From positions 124,001 through 188,000 of the forward strand of contig UCJU01000002.1 in assembly GCA_900472925.1 (NCBI GenBank): a stretch of DNA of 64,000 nt. The letters are read 5' to 3'. Positions 8,942-17,917 of this stretch are shown here, one piece after another (the first letter of the stretch is position 1; each line of letters starts with the position of its first letter). Made by a program: the position numbers and the translations under genes. Below the pieces are notes generated by a model. The model did not search any database, was not told the origin of the DNA, and was given only the letters and a program-made list of their open reading frames with translations. Source of the stretch: Hyphomicrobiales bacterium (GTDB lineage: Bacteria > Pseudomonadota > Alphaproteobacteria > Rhizobiales > Rhizobiaceae).

Positions 8942-9732
8942 GGGACCTCCCCGCCCCAGACCTCTAGCTGTGTGAGCGCCGGAAACGGCGATGGATCGTC
9001 CGCCTTTTTCAGTTCATGCAGACGCACCCACTCGACCGTGCGCGGCGGCATGGCGAAGGTTTGAGCGACGCCCGATTTGACCAAGGGGACGGTCAGCATA
9101 TGGCCGTCTGAAAACGTCATGCTGGCCTCATTCCACCAGGCATCGTGGGGGAAATCTGCCCTGAGATACAGCCTGACCTGATCGATCCGGACCGGGCGTC
9201 CGAATGCCAGAGTGAGCGCTGCCGCCGGGTCCTGATTGATGCCCCAGCTTGTATAGGGCCAAAAGCCGTGATCGGTATTGGCCTTTTCGCCATCAATGGC
9301 ATTGCGGGCAGCAAACACAGCCTCGCCGCGCGTTTCCACATTGGCTTTCGCATGGGGAAAGAGCGTTGTGTTGTCATGATGATCGAAGGGGTTGAAGGCC
9401 AGGTTTCGGCGTATCGAAACGTCATTAGGTTCGACGCGCCGGGCGGATATGCGGTGAAGATTTCCCACGAAAGCCTGCGGCGGATAGGTCATGCGCGTCA
9501 GCCCGACAGGGGTAGGAAGGGAGAATTCCGTGCCAGCCATAAAGACGCGCGCGGGCGGCATGCCAGCATCCAGACTGAGATCGATATGGCCTGATTCCGC
9601 CGTTTCGACCACCAGTCTGTCACCTTCGGCGTACTCACTGCGATAAACCAGGAAGACCTCGTCGTCGCAACTGGCTTGCGACAGAACCGCGCCTGCAGCA
9701 TTGACGACTTTGAGTGTGAGCTTCATCGGCAT
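8938..9732 (-). CDS. Putative carbohydrate-binding (F5/8 type C-like) protein, intracellular
   Basis: 264 residues with no signal peptide. The middle and C-terminal part (ARNAIDGEKANTDHGFWPY, ALTLAFGRPVRIDQVRLYLRAD, WWNEASMTFSDG, TVEWVRLHEL) has the pattern of a discoidin/F5-8C galactose-binding-like domain; the N-terminal ~110 residues look beta-rich and are unassigned. It starts six bases downstream of the heparinase-type gene and is surely co-transcribed, so it may present substrate to the lyase or itself modify it. No catalytic residues are evident. The function is unknown and the domain call is by eye. Confidence 0.6.
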   Translation of the reverse strand: MPMKLTLKVVNAAGAVLSQASCDDEVFLVYRSEYAEGDRLVVETAESGHIDLSLDAGMPPARVFMAGTEFSLPTPVGLTRMTYPPQAFVGNLHRISARRVEPNDVSIRRNLAFNPFDHHDNTTLFPHAKANVETRGEAVFAARNAIDGEKANTDHGFWPYTSWGINQDPAAALTLAFGRPVRIDQVRLYLRADFPHDAWWNEASMTFSDGHMLTVPLVKSGVAQTFAMPPRTVEWVRLHELKKADDPSPFPALTQLEVWGGEVP

Positions 9733-9738
9733 TCTCCC

Positions 9739-11517
9739 TTAGCGGATGACGAGGCGAAGGCGTTTGCCTTTGAATGGAATGAGGATGCGGTAGATGGCAT
9801 CTGGCCACGACTGACGCAGGCGCGGGTCATCAATCCCAATCGTTTCGATGGTGGGGACCTCCGCACCTTCGATATCGATCGAACCGAGGTCGCTCAGAAC
9901 CAGCATGTTGCCAGCAATGCGGGGCTTTTCGACCGTCATGAGCGACAGCACGGCATCGCGCTCACCCTCATGATCATCAATGATCTCGACATACTGACCG
10001 CGAACAAGCCTGATTGTTCTGGCGTAACTTTGGACACAGGCCTCCGGCGGATAGGCACCGGCAAGGTCCAGCGATATGTCTGCACACTGGTCGGTGAAAT
10101 CGACGCGGAAATCGCGGGCCGCGAAAGCCTCGCCGTCCGCCTGCATCACGCTGCCAAAGCTGGGCAGGTTGTGGAAGGCCGATTGCATGGTCCAGATGTC
10201 GTAACGCTCGTGCGAGAAGGTTTTGGCGGTGTAGGTTTCAACGCCGACATCAATGAGGAAGGGGCGTCCATGCTTGTACAGCGTTATGCTGCCGACATCA
10301 TTGTGATTATGGCTTTCGCCATTGTTGCCGCCCTTCACCGCCAGATCGAACACATCATCGCGGGCGATGGCGAGTTCGATGCCAGGGTAAAAATTATCGA
10401 CTTTTGGGGGTAGCGGAAGATCAGCATCGGCCAATTCCTGCTCTGCCAAAACCGCTTTCACGCGATACCAGAGGTTCCACTCGCCCTGCATCAACCGCTT
10501 GGAAGAACGCTTCCAGCGATCTGCCGCAAAGGCTTGGAGCTCAGGCGACTTAATGGTTTTGCCAACGAGATATTCACGCAGGCCGCTGGTTTCGAACCGC
10601 GCGGGTGCATCTGCGAAATTAAAGAACTGGTCATCCGCCACATGCATATGCCGGATGAATTCGGCCATGTTGCGAAGCTTGTCTTCGCGCAAAACTGGGT
10701 GCGTCACGCCGGGAGCAGCCTCCTCCAAAATGGCGAGACCCGTAAACATACAAAGCGTGGCATGGCCATAGTAAAGTGCGCCCTCTTCACATGCTCCGTC
10801 CGCCGCGTAGTCTTTCTGGAAGGCGTCGAGACTTTTCAGGGCCTGTTCGGTAACGGCGCGACGGGTGGGCTGATCGGTGGGTCGAAAGAATGTGGATAGC
10901 AGGACATTCTGGGTGATCCAGGCCGTCCAGTTGTTCACCCGTTCCGCGCCGTTACCCATCCACCAGAAGTGGCGCGAGAGATAGGGCTTGGTGATGCGGT
11001 GGTCGATTTCGCTGGAGATACGCGCGACAAGGGTGGCGTCCAGTTGGGAGGCGAGCAAGTGCGACACCAGCGCCAGATTGGCAGCCGTTTCCGCTGCAAA
11101 GAGATCGATCACCGGGTTTTGCGGATCGGGAAGCGGGGTGCGTGGACCACCACGGACATGGGAGTTGTGCGCTGGTAATTGCCAGCCGGTTTCCTCGCAT
11201 ATGAGCCAGAGGCCATTGGTGACTTCGGTTAAGAAACGTCCCTCGCCTTCGATGCATTCACCCAGGACCAGCGCGTTCAGCTTGAGGCGGCGCGGGAAAT
11301 ACAGCGCTTCGAAGCGCGACCGGTTGCCGTTCTGGGTGTATTCCATGTAGTCACTGGCGAGGATGGCGGACCACGGCTCGTCAAGCGCCCGCGCTGCGGC
11401 ATCGATGAGCTGTGCGCGGCTGGCCTTCGACGCAGACAGGCGGAGGCGTTCTACCGTGACATCGGTAGCAAAATCATCCAGCCGATCCGGCAAAAGCGGT
11501 ATCAATTCTGCAAACAC
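9739..11517 (-). CDS. Heparinase II/III family polysaccharide lyase-like protein
   Basis: 592 residues, without signal peptide or membrane segment. The N-terminal ~350 residues are helical (alpha/alpha toroid expected). The C-terminal half has the heparinase II/III hallmark: GNNGESHNHNDVGSITLY, then FLIDVGVETYT, and RYDIWTMQSAFHNLPSF. Family members cleave uronic-acid-containing glycans by beta-elimination, leaving an unsaturated sugar at the new end, which is the substrate of GH88 enzymes such as the one at 13530. The exact PL family and glycan are not determinable by eye. It is divergent from the importer operon, with about 220 bases between them. Confidence 0.82.
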   Translation of the reverse strand: MFAELIPLLPDRLDDFATDVTVERLRLSASKASRAQLIDAAARALDEPWSAILASDYMEYTQNGNRSRFEALYFPRRLKLNALVLGECIEGEGRFLTEVTNGLWLICEETGWQLPAHNSHVRGGPRTPLPDPQNPVIDLFAAETAANLALVSHLLASQLDATLVARISSEIDHRITKPYLSRHFWWMGNGAERVNNWTAWITQNVLLSTFFRPTDQPTRRAVTEQALKSLDAFQKDYAADGACEEGALYYGHATLCMFTGLAILEEAAPGVTHPVLREDKLRNMAEFIRHMHVADDQFFNFADAPARFETSGLREYLVGKTIKSPELQAFAADRWKRSSKRLMQGEWNLWYRVKAVLAEQELADADLPLPPKVDNFYPGIELAIARDDVFDLAVKGGNNGESHNHNDVGSITLYKHGRPFLIDVGVETYTAKTFSHERYDIWTMQSAFHNLPSFGSVMQADGEAFAARDFRVDFTDQCADISLDLAGAYPPEACVQSYARTIRLVRGQYVEIIDDHEGERDAVLSLMTVEKPRIAGNMLVLSDLGSIDIEGAEVPTIETIGIDDPRLRQSWPDAIYRILIPFKGKRLRLVIR

Positions 11518-11591
11518 GCCCTCGACCTCCCGCGCGTTCGAACTTCGACAGGAAGGCTCCTATCATACGTCTTCGGCAATCTCCAGAGAAT

Positions 11592-11622
11592 TTGTCTGAC
11601 TTTAAGTGAAGTTGTTTGACCA
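11592..11622 (+). promoter_or_regulatory. Two candidate FadR/LldR-type operators in the divergent promoter region
   Basis: TTGTTTGACCA at 11612-11622 fits TNGTNNNACNA perfectly. TTGTCTGACTT at 11592-11602 fits with one mismatch. They start exactly 20 bases apart, two helical turns, between the lyase gene (minus) and the importer operon (plus). The GntR regulator at 8195 is the obvious candidate ligand-responsive repressor. Confidence 0.45.
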
Positions 11623-11740
11623 ATGATGATTTTGTGTTATCAAAACCGCAGGAGGCGTCAGGTGAGAATCTGATCGCGGGAGATTTTGCAGCGGTCTGCG
11701 CCAATCATGTCGAGGGCAGGCCGACAATGGGAGGAATGCC

Positions 11741-12685
11741 GTGGCCATTGCGACCGCGCCCGACACACAGGCGGCCCCATACCGCAAAAAGAAGGTGCGG
11801 ATCGTTACCAAGAAACGACGCCGGATCGAAAACGCGCTGATCGCCTATTCCTTCATTGCCCCGAATTTTCTCGGCTTTGCCATTTTCACACTCGGCCCTA
11901 TTCTTTTCGCCTTCGCCTTGGCCTTCATGCATTGGGATGGCTCAAATGCGATGAGCTTCGCGGGGCTGGATAATTTCTGGCGCCTGTTCGAAGACAAGGC
12001 CTTCATCTCCGCGTTCTGGAATACGATCGTCTATACCGTCGTTTCCGTGCCTGCGACGCTGGCCTGCGCGCTGGGACTGGCTGTACTCCTCAACCAGAAA
12101 ATTCTCGGGCGCGACTTCTTCCGGACCGCAATGTTCTTTCCTTATGTCGCTTCGCTTGTGGCCGTGGCGGTTGTCTGGAACATGATTTTCAACCCCGAAA
12201 TGGGGCCAGTCAACATGCTGCTCTATACGCTTGGCATGGACCCTGCCGATATGCCCGGCTGGGCCGCGGACCGTCACTGGGCGATGGTCACTGTCATTCT
12301 CTTCGGCATCTGGAAGAGCATGGGTTACTACATGGTGATCTATCTGGCCGGGCTTCAGGGCATCAATTCCGAGCTTTACGAAGCGGCTGGGCTTGATGGT
12401 GCCAATGCCTGGCAGAAATTCATCCACGTCACGCTGCCGCAACTGGCGCCCACGACGTTTTTCGTCACCGTCATGCTGACCATCCAGTCGTTTAAAGTGT
12501 TCGATCAGGTCTACATGATCACGCAGGGTGGACCCGGCACATCGACGCTGGTTCTTGTCTACCACATCTATAACGAGGCCTTCATCTCGTGGGATCTCGG
12601 CTATTCCAGCATGATTGCGCTCGTGCTGTTCTTCCTCGTGCTCGCCGTCACCGTCGTCCAGTTCAAACGTCAGCGGGAGGACTAA
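11741..12685 (+). CDS. CUT1 sugar ABC transporter permease (MalF-like)
   Basis: 314 residues with a GTG start; GGGAGGA ends five bases before it. Six membrane segments are apparent, beginning with LIAYSFIAPNFLGFAIFTLG. The inner-loop EAA motif (SELYEAAGLDGANAWQKF) that contacts the ATPase is present. It opens the operon for import of a carbohydrate, followed three bases later by the second permease. Together with the binding protein at 16572 and ATPase at 14718 it makes a complete importer. The neighbours suggest that the cargo is an uronic-acid-containing oligosaccharide (inference). Confidence 0.9.
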   Translation: MAIATAPDTQAAPYRKKKVRIVTKKRRRIENALIAYSFIAPNFLGFAIFTLGPILFAFALAFMHWDGSNAMSFAGLDNFWRLFEDKAFISAFWNTIVYTVVSVPATLACALGLAVLLNQKILGRDFFRTAMFFPYVASLVAVAVVWNMIFNPEMGPVNMLLYTLGMDPADMPGWAADRHWAMVTVILFGIWKSMGYYMVIYLAGLQGINSELYEAAGLDGANAWQKFIHVTLPQLAPTTFFVTVMLTIQSFKVFDQVYMITQGGPGTSTLVLVYHIYNEAFISWDLGYSSMIALVLFFLVLAVTVVQFKRQRED

Positions 12686-12688
12686 GCG

Positions 12689-13525
12689 ATGCGCATCATG
12701 GGTCGCAAGGTCACCGTTGGAACGATTGCCGTCTACGCCACGGTCATCACGATAACCATCGTCATGTTGTTGCCGTTTGCATGGATGCTGTCGGCATCGC
12801 TCAAGCTGAGCCGCGATGTCTTCGCCTTTCCCATCGAATGGATACCGGCGCAGCCGCGCTGGGAAAACTACACCGAGATATGGACAAAGATTCCGCTGGC
12901 GCTGTTCATCTACAACACGTCGAAGCTGACGATCATCGTCACGATCATGCAGTTGCTGACATCGAGTTTTGCGGCCTATGCTTTTGCAAAACTGAACTTT
13001 CCCTACAAGAACACGCTGTTTCTCGGCTATATCGCCACCATCGCCATGCCGTGGCAGGTCTATATGGTGCCGCAGTTCCTGCTCATGCGCGAATTCGGTC
13101 TCAACAACACCCATCTGGCGCTAATCCTGTTGCAAGCCTTTACAGCCTTCGGCGTGTTCCTGATGCGGCAGTTCTATATGTCGATACCCAACGAGTTGTG
13201 CGAGGCGGCGCGCATCGACGGCATGAACGAGTACCAGATCTGGGCGAAGATCATGCTGCCGCTATCCAAGCCGGCACTATCGACACTGACGATCTTCACC
13301 TTTGTTACGACCTGGAACGACTTCCTCGGGCCCATGATCTATCTGACGAAGACCGAGCTGAAGACCATCCAGATCGGGCTTCGCATGTTCATTTCGCAAT
13401 ATTCTGCCGAATACGGGCTGATCATGGCGGCGTCTGTCGTGGCACTGATCCCGGTTCTCATCGTTTTCCTCGCGCTGCAACGCTTCTTCGTTGAAGGCGT
13501 CGCGTCGTCCGGGATCAAGGGTTGA
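12689..13525 (+). CDS. CUT1 sugar ABC transporter permease (MalG-like)
   Basis: 278 residues, ATG preceded by GGGAGGA lying in the end of the upstream gene. Six membrane segments, with the first at about residues 13-35 and the EAA loop ELCEAARIDGMNEYQIW near residue 170. It forms the heterodimeric channel with the 11741 product. The GH88 hydrolase begins only four bases after its stop, so transport and cytosolic hydrolysis are coupled in expression. Confidence 0.9.
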   Translation: MRIMGRKVTVGTIAVYATVITITIVMLLPFAWMLSASLKLSRDVFAFPIEWIPAQPRWENYTEIWTKIPLALFIYNTSKLTIIVTIMQLLTSSFAAYAFAKLNFPYKNTLFLGYIATIAMPWQVYMVPQFLLMREFGLNNTHLALILLQAFTAFGVFLMRQFYMSIPNELCEAARIDGMNEYQIWAKIMLPLSKPALSTLTIFTFVTTWNDFLGPMIYLTKTELKTIQIGLRMFISQYSAEYGLIMAASVVALIPVLIVFLALQRFFVEGVASSGIKG

Positions 13526-13529
13526 TACT

Positions 13530-14702
13530 ATGCTGAATTTTACCAACACCCAACCGAACCCGATCACCTCTGCGGAGGTCGATGTGGCGATGGCGACGGC
13601 TGTCGAACAGGTGCGGCGCAACCTGCCCGATTTTACGTACAAGGAGCAGAACCATTCGAGCGTCGGCAATTTTTATCCAGCTGTTGCCAACGACCAGTGG
13701 ACCGCCGGGTTCTGGCCGGGGCAGATTTGGCTCGCCTTCGAGCATACGGGCGACAAGGTTTTCCAGCATGCCGCACAGATACAGGTGCAGAGCTTTTTGC
13801 ACCGGATCGAAAACCGCATCGAGACCGACCACCACGACATGGGCTTTCTCTATTCCCCATCCTGCATTGCCGCGTGGAAGCTGGTGGGAGACGAGGATGG
13901 CAAACGCGCGGCGCTGATGGCAGCGGACCAATTGATGGAGCGGTTTCAGCCCATCGGCCAGTTCATTCAGGCATGGGGCCGGAAGGGCAATCCGAATGAA
14001 TATCGCTATATCATCGACTGCCTGCTGAACCTGCCGCTGCTCTATTGGGCCGCCGAGCAGACGGGCCGCGATGACTACCGCAATGTTGCTCTGGCCCACG
14101 CCCGCACAACGCTTGCCCACTCGGTACGCGCTGACGATTCCACCTACCACACATTCTATATGGACCCGGAAACGGGTGCGCCAGTGCGCGGCGTGACGAA
14201 GCAGGGTTACAGCGACGAGAGCTACTGGGCGCGTGGACAAGCCTGGGGCATTGCGGGAATGGCGTTTTCCTACCGCTACGAGCCCCTGCCCGCCTATCGC
14301 TATAGTTTCGAACGACTGCTGGCCTTCTATCTGAAACGTCTACCGTCCGATCTCGTGCCTTATTGGGACCTCGTCTTTACGGAGAAAGATAACGAGCCGC
14401 GCGACAGTTCGGCGGCAGCCATTGTTGCCTGCGGCCTGCTGGAAATGGCCGATCTGGAAGAGGCTGAGAAGGCCGAGCAGTATCGCGACCTCGCCCGGCG
14501 CATGGTGAAAAGCCTTGTCGACACCTATTCGGTCAAAGACCCCGCTGTCTCGAACGGCCAGCTTCTGCACGGCACCTATTCGAAGAAAACGCCGTACAAC
14601 ACCTGCCGCGGCGAAGGCGTCGATGAGTGCGTGTCCTGGGGCGATTATTATTATCTGGAAGCGCTGACGCGACTATCGCGCAACTGGGCCTCCTACTGGT
14701 GA
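13530..14702 (+). CDS. Glycoside hydrolase family 88, unsaturated glucuronyl hydrolase-like
   Basis: 390 residues from the ATG at 13530; the frame is open from 13491, but that would overlap the permease. GH88 enzymes hydrate the double bond of the unsaturated uronic acid left by a lyase and so release it. Seen: NDQWTAGFWPGQIW, DHHDMGFLYSPS and IDCLLNLPLLYWA, the last two matching the regions that carry the two catalytic aspartates of Bacillus UGL. RGQAWGIAGMAFSYRY is also typical. No signal peptide, so it acts in the cytosol on imported oligosaccharide, as known for UGL. It sits between permease and ATPase genes. Confidence 0.88.
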   Translation: MLNFTNTQPNPITSAEVDVAMATAVEQVRRNLPDFTYKEQNHSSVGNFYPAVANDQWTAGFWPGQIWLAFEHTGDKVFQHAAQIQVQSFLHRIENRIETDHHDMGFLYSPSCIAAWKLVGDEDGKRAALMAADQLMERFQPIGQFIQAWGRKGNPNEYRYIIDCLLNLPLLYWAAEQTGRDDYRNVALAHARTTLAHSVRADDSTYHTFYMDPETGAPVRGVTKQGYSDESYWARGQAWGIAGMAFSYRYEPLPAYRYSFERLLAFYLKRLPSDLVPYWDLVFTEKDNEPRDSSAAAIVACGLLEMADLEEAEKAEQYRDLARRMVKSLVDTYSVKDPAVSNGQLLHGTYSKKTPYNTCRGEGVDECVSWGDYYYLEALTRLSRNWASYW

Positions 14703-14717
14703 GCGCGTGAGGGACAT

Positions 14718-15827
14718 ATGGCAAGCATTTCGCTGAAAAAACTCAACAAGACCTTTGGTGCGCTCAAAGTCGTCCACGATATCGATCTGGAGATTGCCGA
14801 CAAGGAATTCATCATTCTGGTCGGCCCTTCCGGCTGCGGAAAGTCAACGACGCTGCGAATGATTGCCGGGCTGGAGGAAATCTCCGGCGGCGAGCTTCGC
14901 ATCGGCCAGGACATGATGAATGACGTGCCCTCCAAGGACCGCGACATTGCCATGGTGTTCCAGAACTACGCGCTCTATCCGCATATGACGGTTTACAAGA
15001 ACATGGCATTCGGGCTGCAATTGAGAAAGGCACCGCGCGAGTTCATCGATGAAAAGGTGAAGGAAGCGGCCAATATCCTTGACATCACCCACCTGTTGAA
15101 CCGCAAGCCGAAAGCGCTTTCCGGCGGGCAGCGACAGCGTGTTGCCTTGGGCCGCGCCATGGTGCGCAACCCGGAAGTCTTTCTTCTCGACGAGCCGCTG
15201 TCAAACCTCGATGCCAAGCTGCGCGGCACGATGCGGGCCGAAATCAGCAAGCTGCACAAGCGGCTGGATGCGACCTTCATCTATGTCACCCACGACCAGA
15301 TCGAAGCGATGACGATGGCAGACCGCATCGTGGTGATGAAGGACGGCCACATCCAGCAGGTGGATACGCCACAGCAGCTTTACGAACGGCCCATCAACAT
15401 GTTCGTTGCAGGCTTCATCGGCGCGCCGCAGATGAACATGCTGCCGGTGACGTTAAAGCGCGACGGTGAGCGCTTCGTCGCCGTCTTCGACGGAAAACCG
15501 ATGCCTTTGCCTGCCAGCATCGATATCGAGCGACTGCGCGCTTACGAAAACAAGGACGTTATCCTCGGCATTCGACCTGAGAATTTCCACGAGTTTGCAC
15601 CCGCCGATATCGACGCGGCCAATACCGTGCCCTTCAATGCCACTCTGGAACTGGCCGAGCCGATGGGATCGGAAGTTCACCTCAATCTCGTCGCGAGCGG
15701 GAAAGCATTGATTGCCCGCGTCTCACCGCGTTTCAAGGGCAGGTTGGGCGACGATATCACTCTCATCGCCGACCTCACAGGCGCGCAGCTATTCGACCCA
15801 GAAACGGAACGTTCCATTCTCTACTAA
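14718..15827 (+). CDS. Sugar ABC transporter ATP-binding protein, UgpC/MsmK/MalK-like
   Basis: 369 residues, with GAGGGA just before the ATG. Walker [10 protein letters not shown] near residues 37-45, signature LSGGQRQR, Walker B VFLLDEP, H-loop THDQ, and a C-terminal TOBE/OB part containing GIRPENF, which in MalK-type ATPases serves regulation and dimer contacts. It energises the permease pair encoded upstream. Sixteen bases separate it from the GH88 gene and fifteen from the YesL-like gene. Confidence 0.92.
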   Translation: MASISLKKLNKTFGALKVVHDIDLEIADKEFIILVGPSGCGKSTTLRMIAGLEEISGGELRIGQDMMNDVPSKDRDIAMVFQNYALYPHMTVYKNMAFGLQLRKAPREFIDEKVKEAANILDITHLLNRKPKALSGGQRQRVALGRAMVRNPEVFLLDEPLSNLDAKLRGTMRAEISKLHKRLDATFIYVTHDQIEAMTMADRIVVMKDGHIQQVDTPQQLYERPINMFVAGFIGAPQMNMLPVTLKRDGERFVAVFDGKPMPLPASIDIERLRAYENKDVILGIRPENFHEFAPADIDAANTVPFNATLELAEPMGSEVHLNLVASGKALIARVSPRFKGRLGDDITLIADLTGAQLFDPETERSILY

Positions 15828-15842
15828 CCCGCTGGGAGGCGC

Positions 15843-16529
15843 ATGATGCAGTGGCTTGAAGGACTATGGACAAGGGAGGGAGCCGGAATCGACAAGGATG
15901 CCCCGCGCCCCACCGGCCTTGCCCTGTTCTTCGATATTCTGAAACGCGAATGGTGGGAGCTGGTAAAACTCAATCTTCTGTTTTTGATTGCCAGCCTGCC
16001 ATTGGTCACCATACCCGCCGCAACAATGGCCACAGCGAGAGTATCCCGCTCCATCGTGTCGGATGAAAACACCTATCTGTTGCGTGACTTTCTGGAGGCT
16101 TTTCAGCGCTATGCGTGGCGTGGCACGGTTCTGATGCTGGCCTGCGCAGCGATGACAGTGGCATGCGCTTATGCCGTGATCAGCTACGCAAAAGCGGTCC
16201 CCGATGCGCTCATCTACAGTCATCCGCTGGCGATCAGTCTGGTGATGACACTGTTTATCAGCGTCTCATCTGCCTATGCCATCGTGCTGACTGTGACGCG
16301 CGACTTGCCGCTTACCAGTCTTTTTAGGCAGGCGGCATTGCTGGCGCTGGTAAAGCCGCTACCCATGTTGGCGGCACTCGCTTTCGTTGCAGCGCTGTGG
16401 CTCGCGCATATCCTGTTTTATCCGGTGTCCGTTTTCATGCCCGTCACGATCAACTTTTCGCTTGGCATCTTCGCCATCTGCTTCGCAGCGCGGCATATTG
16501 AGAAACGCGACCCACAAGGGGCGCACTGA
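15843..16529 (+). CDS. YesL-like (DUF624) membrane protein
   Basis: 228 residues with GGGAGG before the ATG. About five hydrophobic helices (for example LVKLNLLFLIASLPLVTIPAATMA, TVLMLACAAMTVACAYAVI, AISLVMTLFISVSSAYAIVL) after a soluble start of ~35 residues. YesL-like proteins recur in sugar-importer operons of the YesN/LplB-type and glycan-utilisation loci, but their role is unsettled; a transport accessory or sensor partner is possible. Lies between the ATPase and binding-protein genes. Confidence 0.78.
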   Translation: MMQWLEGLWTREGAGIDKDAPRPTGLALFFDILKREWWELVKLNLLFLIASLPLVTIPAATMATARVSRSIVSDENTYLLRDFLEAFQRYAWRGTVLMLACAAMTVACAYAVISYAKAVPDALIYSHPLAISLVMTLFISVSSAYAIVLTVTRDLPLTSLFRQAALLALVKPLPMLAALAFVAALWLAHILFYPVSVFMPVTINFSLGIFAICFAARHIEKRDPQGAH

Positions 16530-16571
16530 CCGACACGATCAATAACAACACAGTCCGGGAGGAAACCGACT

Positions 16572-17852
16572 ATGAAATTCAACACAACACGACGTGCATT
16601 CGCTTTGGCCACAGCAGGCATCGGCTTTGCCATAAGTATGGGAGGAGCGGCCTTTGCGCAGAGCGATGCGCCGGTGACCCTGAAATGGGCCCTATGGGAT
16701 CTGGACAAGGGAGCCTATTTCAAGCCGCTGATGGATGCCTACAAAGCTAAGCACCCCAATGTGAGTTTCGAGCCCGTCGATCTGGGATCGCAGGACTACA
16801 CGCAGATGATTTCGACGCAGTTGACCGGCGGCTCGAAAGACATCGATATCGTCACCATCAAGGATGTCCCGGGTTACGCCAACCTCGTTCGGGCCGGAAA
16901 CATCGCCGATCTCAGCACCTACATGAAGGACCAGAAGATCGATCCGGCTGGTTATGGCGGGCTGATTGAGGAGTTGAGCGTGGATGGCAAGATTTATGCT
17001 CTGCCGTTCCGCTCCGATTTCTGGATCGTCTATTACAACAAGGATATCTTCGACAAGGCAGGCGTTCCCTACCCGACCAACGACATGACATGGGCACAGT
17101 TTGACGAGATCGCCACCAAGCTCAAGGGTGGCATGGGCCAGAACCGCGTCTATGGTGCACTGCTGCACACCTGGCGCTCGACCGTTCAACTTCCTGGCAT
17201 TCAGGATGGCAAGCAGACGCTGGTCGATGGCAAATACGAGTTTCTGAAGCCGTGGTACGAGCGCGCGCTTGCCCTGCAAAAGAGTGGCGCGATCCCGTCC
17301 TATGCATCGCTTAAGACGTCCAACACCCATTATTCGGCGCTGTTCTTCAACGGCACGATCGGCATGTTGCCCATGGGAACATGGTTCATGGGGACGCAGA
17401 TCGCCAAGGTGAAGTCGGGCGAATCCAAGAGCGCCAATTGGGGCATCGTGAAGTTCCCGCATCCGGAGGGCGTGGAGGCGGGTACAACTGCAGCGCAGAT
17501 TTCCGGCCTGTCTGTCAATTCCAACTCGGCACACAAGGAAGCAGCGCTTGATTTCATCAAGTTCGTGACCGGGCCGGAAGGTGCCGCCATCGTGGCCTCG
17601 ACCGGCACGTTCCCGGCACTGAGATCGGACACGGTTGCGCAGACCATCGCGGCACTTCCCGGCTTTCCGCAGGACCAGAACAGCAAGGACGCGCTGAAGG
17701 CCGGAAAGGCCTATCTGGAAATGGCCGTCAACCCGAATGCGGCCCGTATCGAGGTGGTGCTGAACCGCGTCCACGATGCGCTGATGACCGACAACATCTC
17801 CATCGATGACGGCATCAAGGACATGGACGACGGCGTCAAGGCCATCAAATAA
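16572..17852 (+). CDS. Extracellular sugar-binding protein of the CUT1 importer
   Basis: 426 residues with a Sec-type signal: basic start, hydrophobic ATAGIGFAISMGGAAFA, probable cleavage after AFA, before QSDAPV. Mature part is a family 1 solute-binding protein (LKWALWDLDKGAYFKPLMDAYKAKHPNV at the start, TNDMTWAQFDEIATKL in the middle, FIKFVTGPEGAAIV late). It captures the oligosaccharide in the periplasm and delivers it to the 11741/12689 channel. GGGAGG precedes the ATG. A strong hairpin follows its stop, which should raise its yield relative to the genes after it. Confidence 0.92.
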   Translation: MKFNTTRRAFALATAGIGFAISMGGAAFAQSDAPVTLKWALWDLDKGAYFKPLMDAYKAKHPNVSFEPVDLGSQDYTQMISTQLTGGSKDIDIVTIKDVPGYANLVRAGNIADLSTYMKDQKIDPAGYGGLIEELSVDGKIYALPFRSDFWIVYYNKDIFDKAGVPYPTNDMTWAQFDEIATKLKGGMGQNRVYGALLHTWRSTVQLPGIQDGKQTLVDGKYEFLKPWYERALALQKSGAIPSYASLKTSNTHYSALFFNGTIGMLPMGTWFMGTQIAKVKSGESKSANWGIVKFPHPEGVEAGTTAAQISGLSVNSNSAHKEAALDFIKFVTGPEGAAIVASTGTFPALRSDTVAQTIAALPGFPQDQNSKDALKAGKAYLEMAVNPNAARIEVVLNRVHDALMTDNISIDDGIKDMDDGVKAIK

Positions 17853-17858
17853 GCATCA

Positions 17859-17892
17859 GGCGGTCGCGGGTTTCTCGCGACCGCCATTTTTT
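17859..17892 (+). terminator. Strong intrinsic-terminator-like hairpin inside the operon
   Basis: GGCGGTCGCG and CGCGACCGCC form a ten-base perfect stem with a seven-base loop, then ATTTTTT. It starts six bases after the binding-protein stop and 59 bases before the next gene on the same strand. Partial termination would lower DUF2264 and acyltransferase-fusion expression relative to the binding protein; the hairpin would also protect the upstream mRNA end. Confidence 0.8.
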
Positions 17893-17917
17893 ATAATCTG
17901 TTTTTGGAAGACATGCC

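Noticed and set aside
9676-10413. Plus-strand open frame of 245 codons opposite the heparinase-type gene
   Set aside because: Antisense to the conserved HNHND-containing region of the lyase-like protein; no recognisable family.
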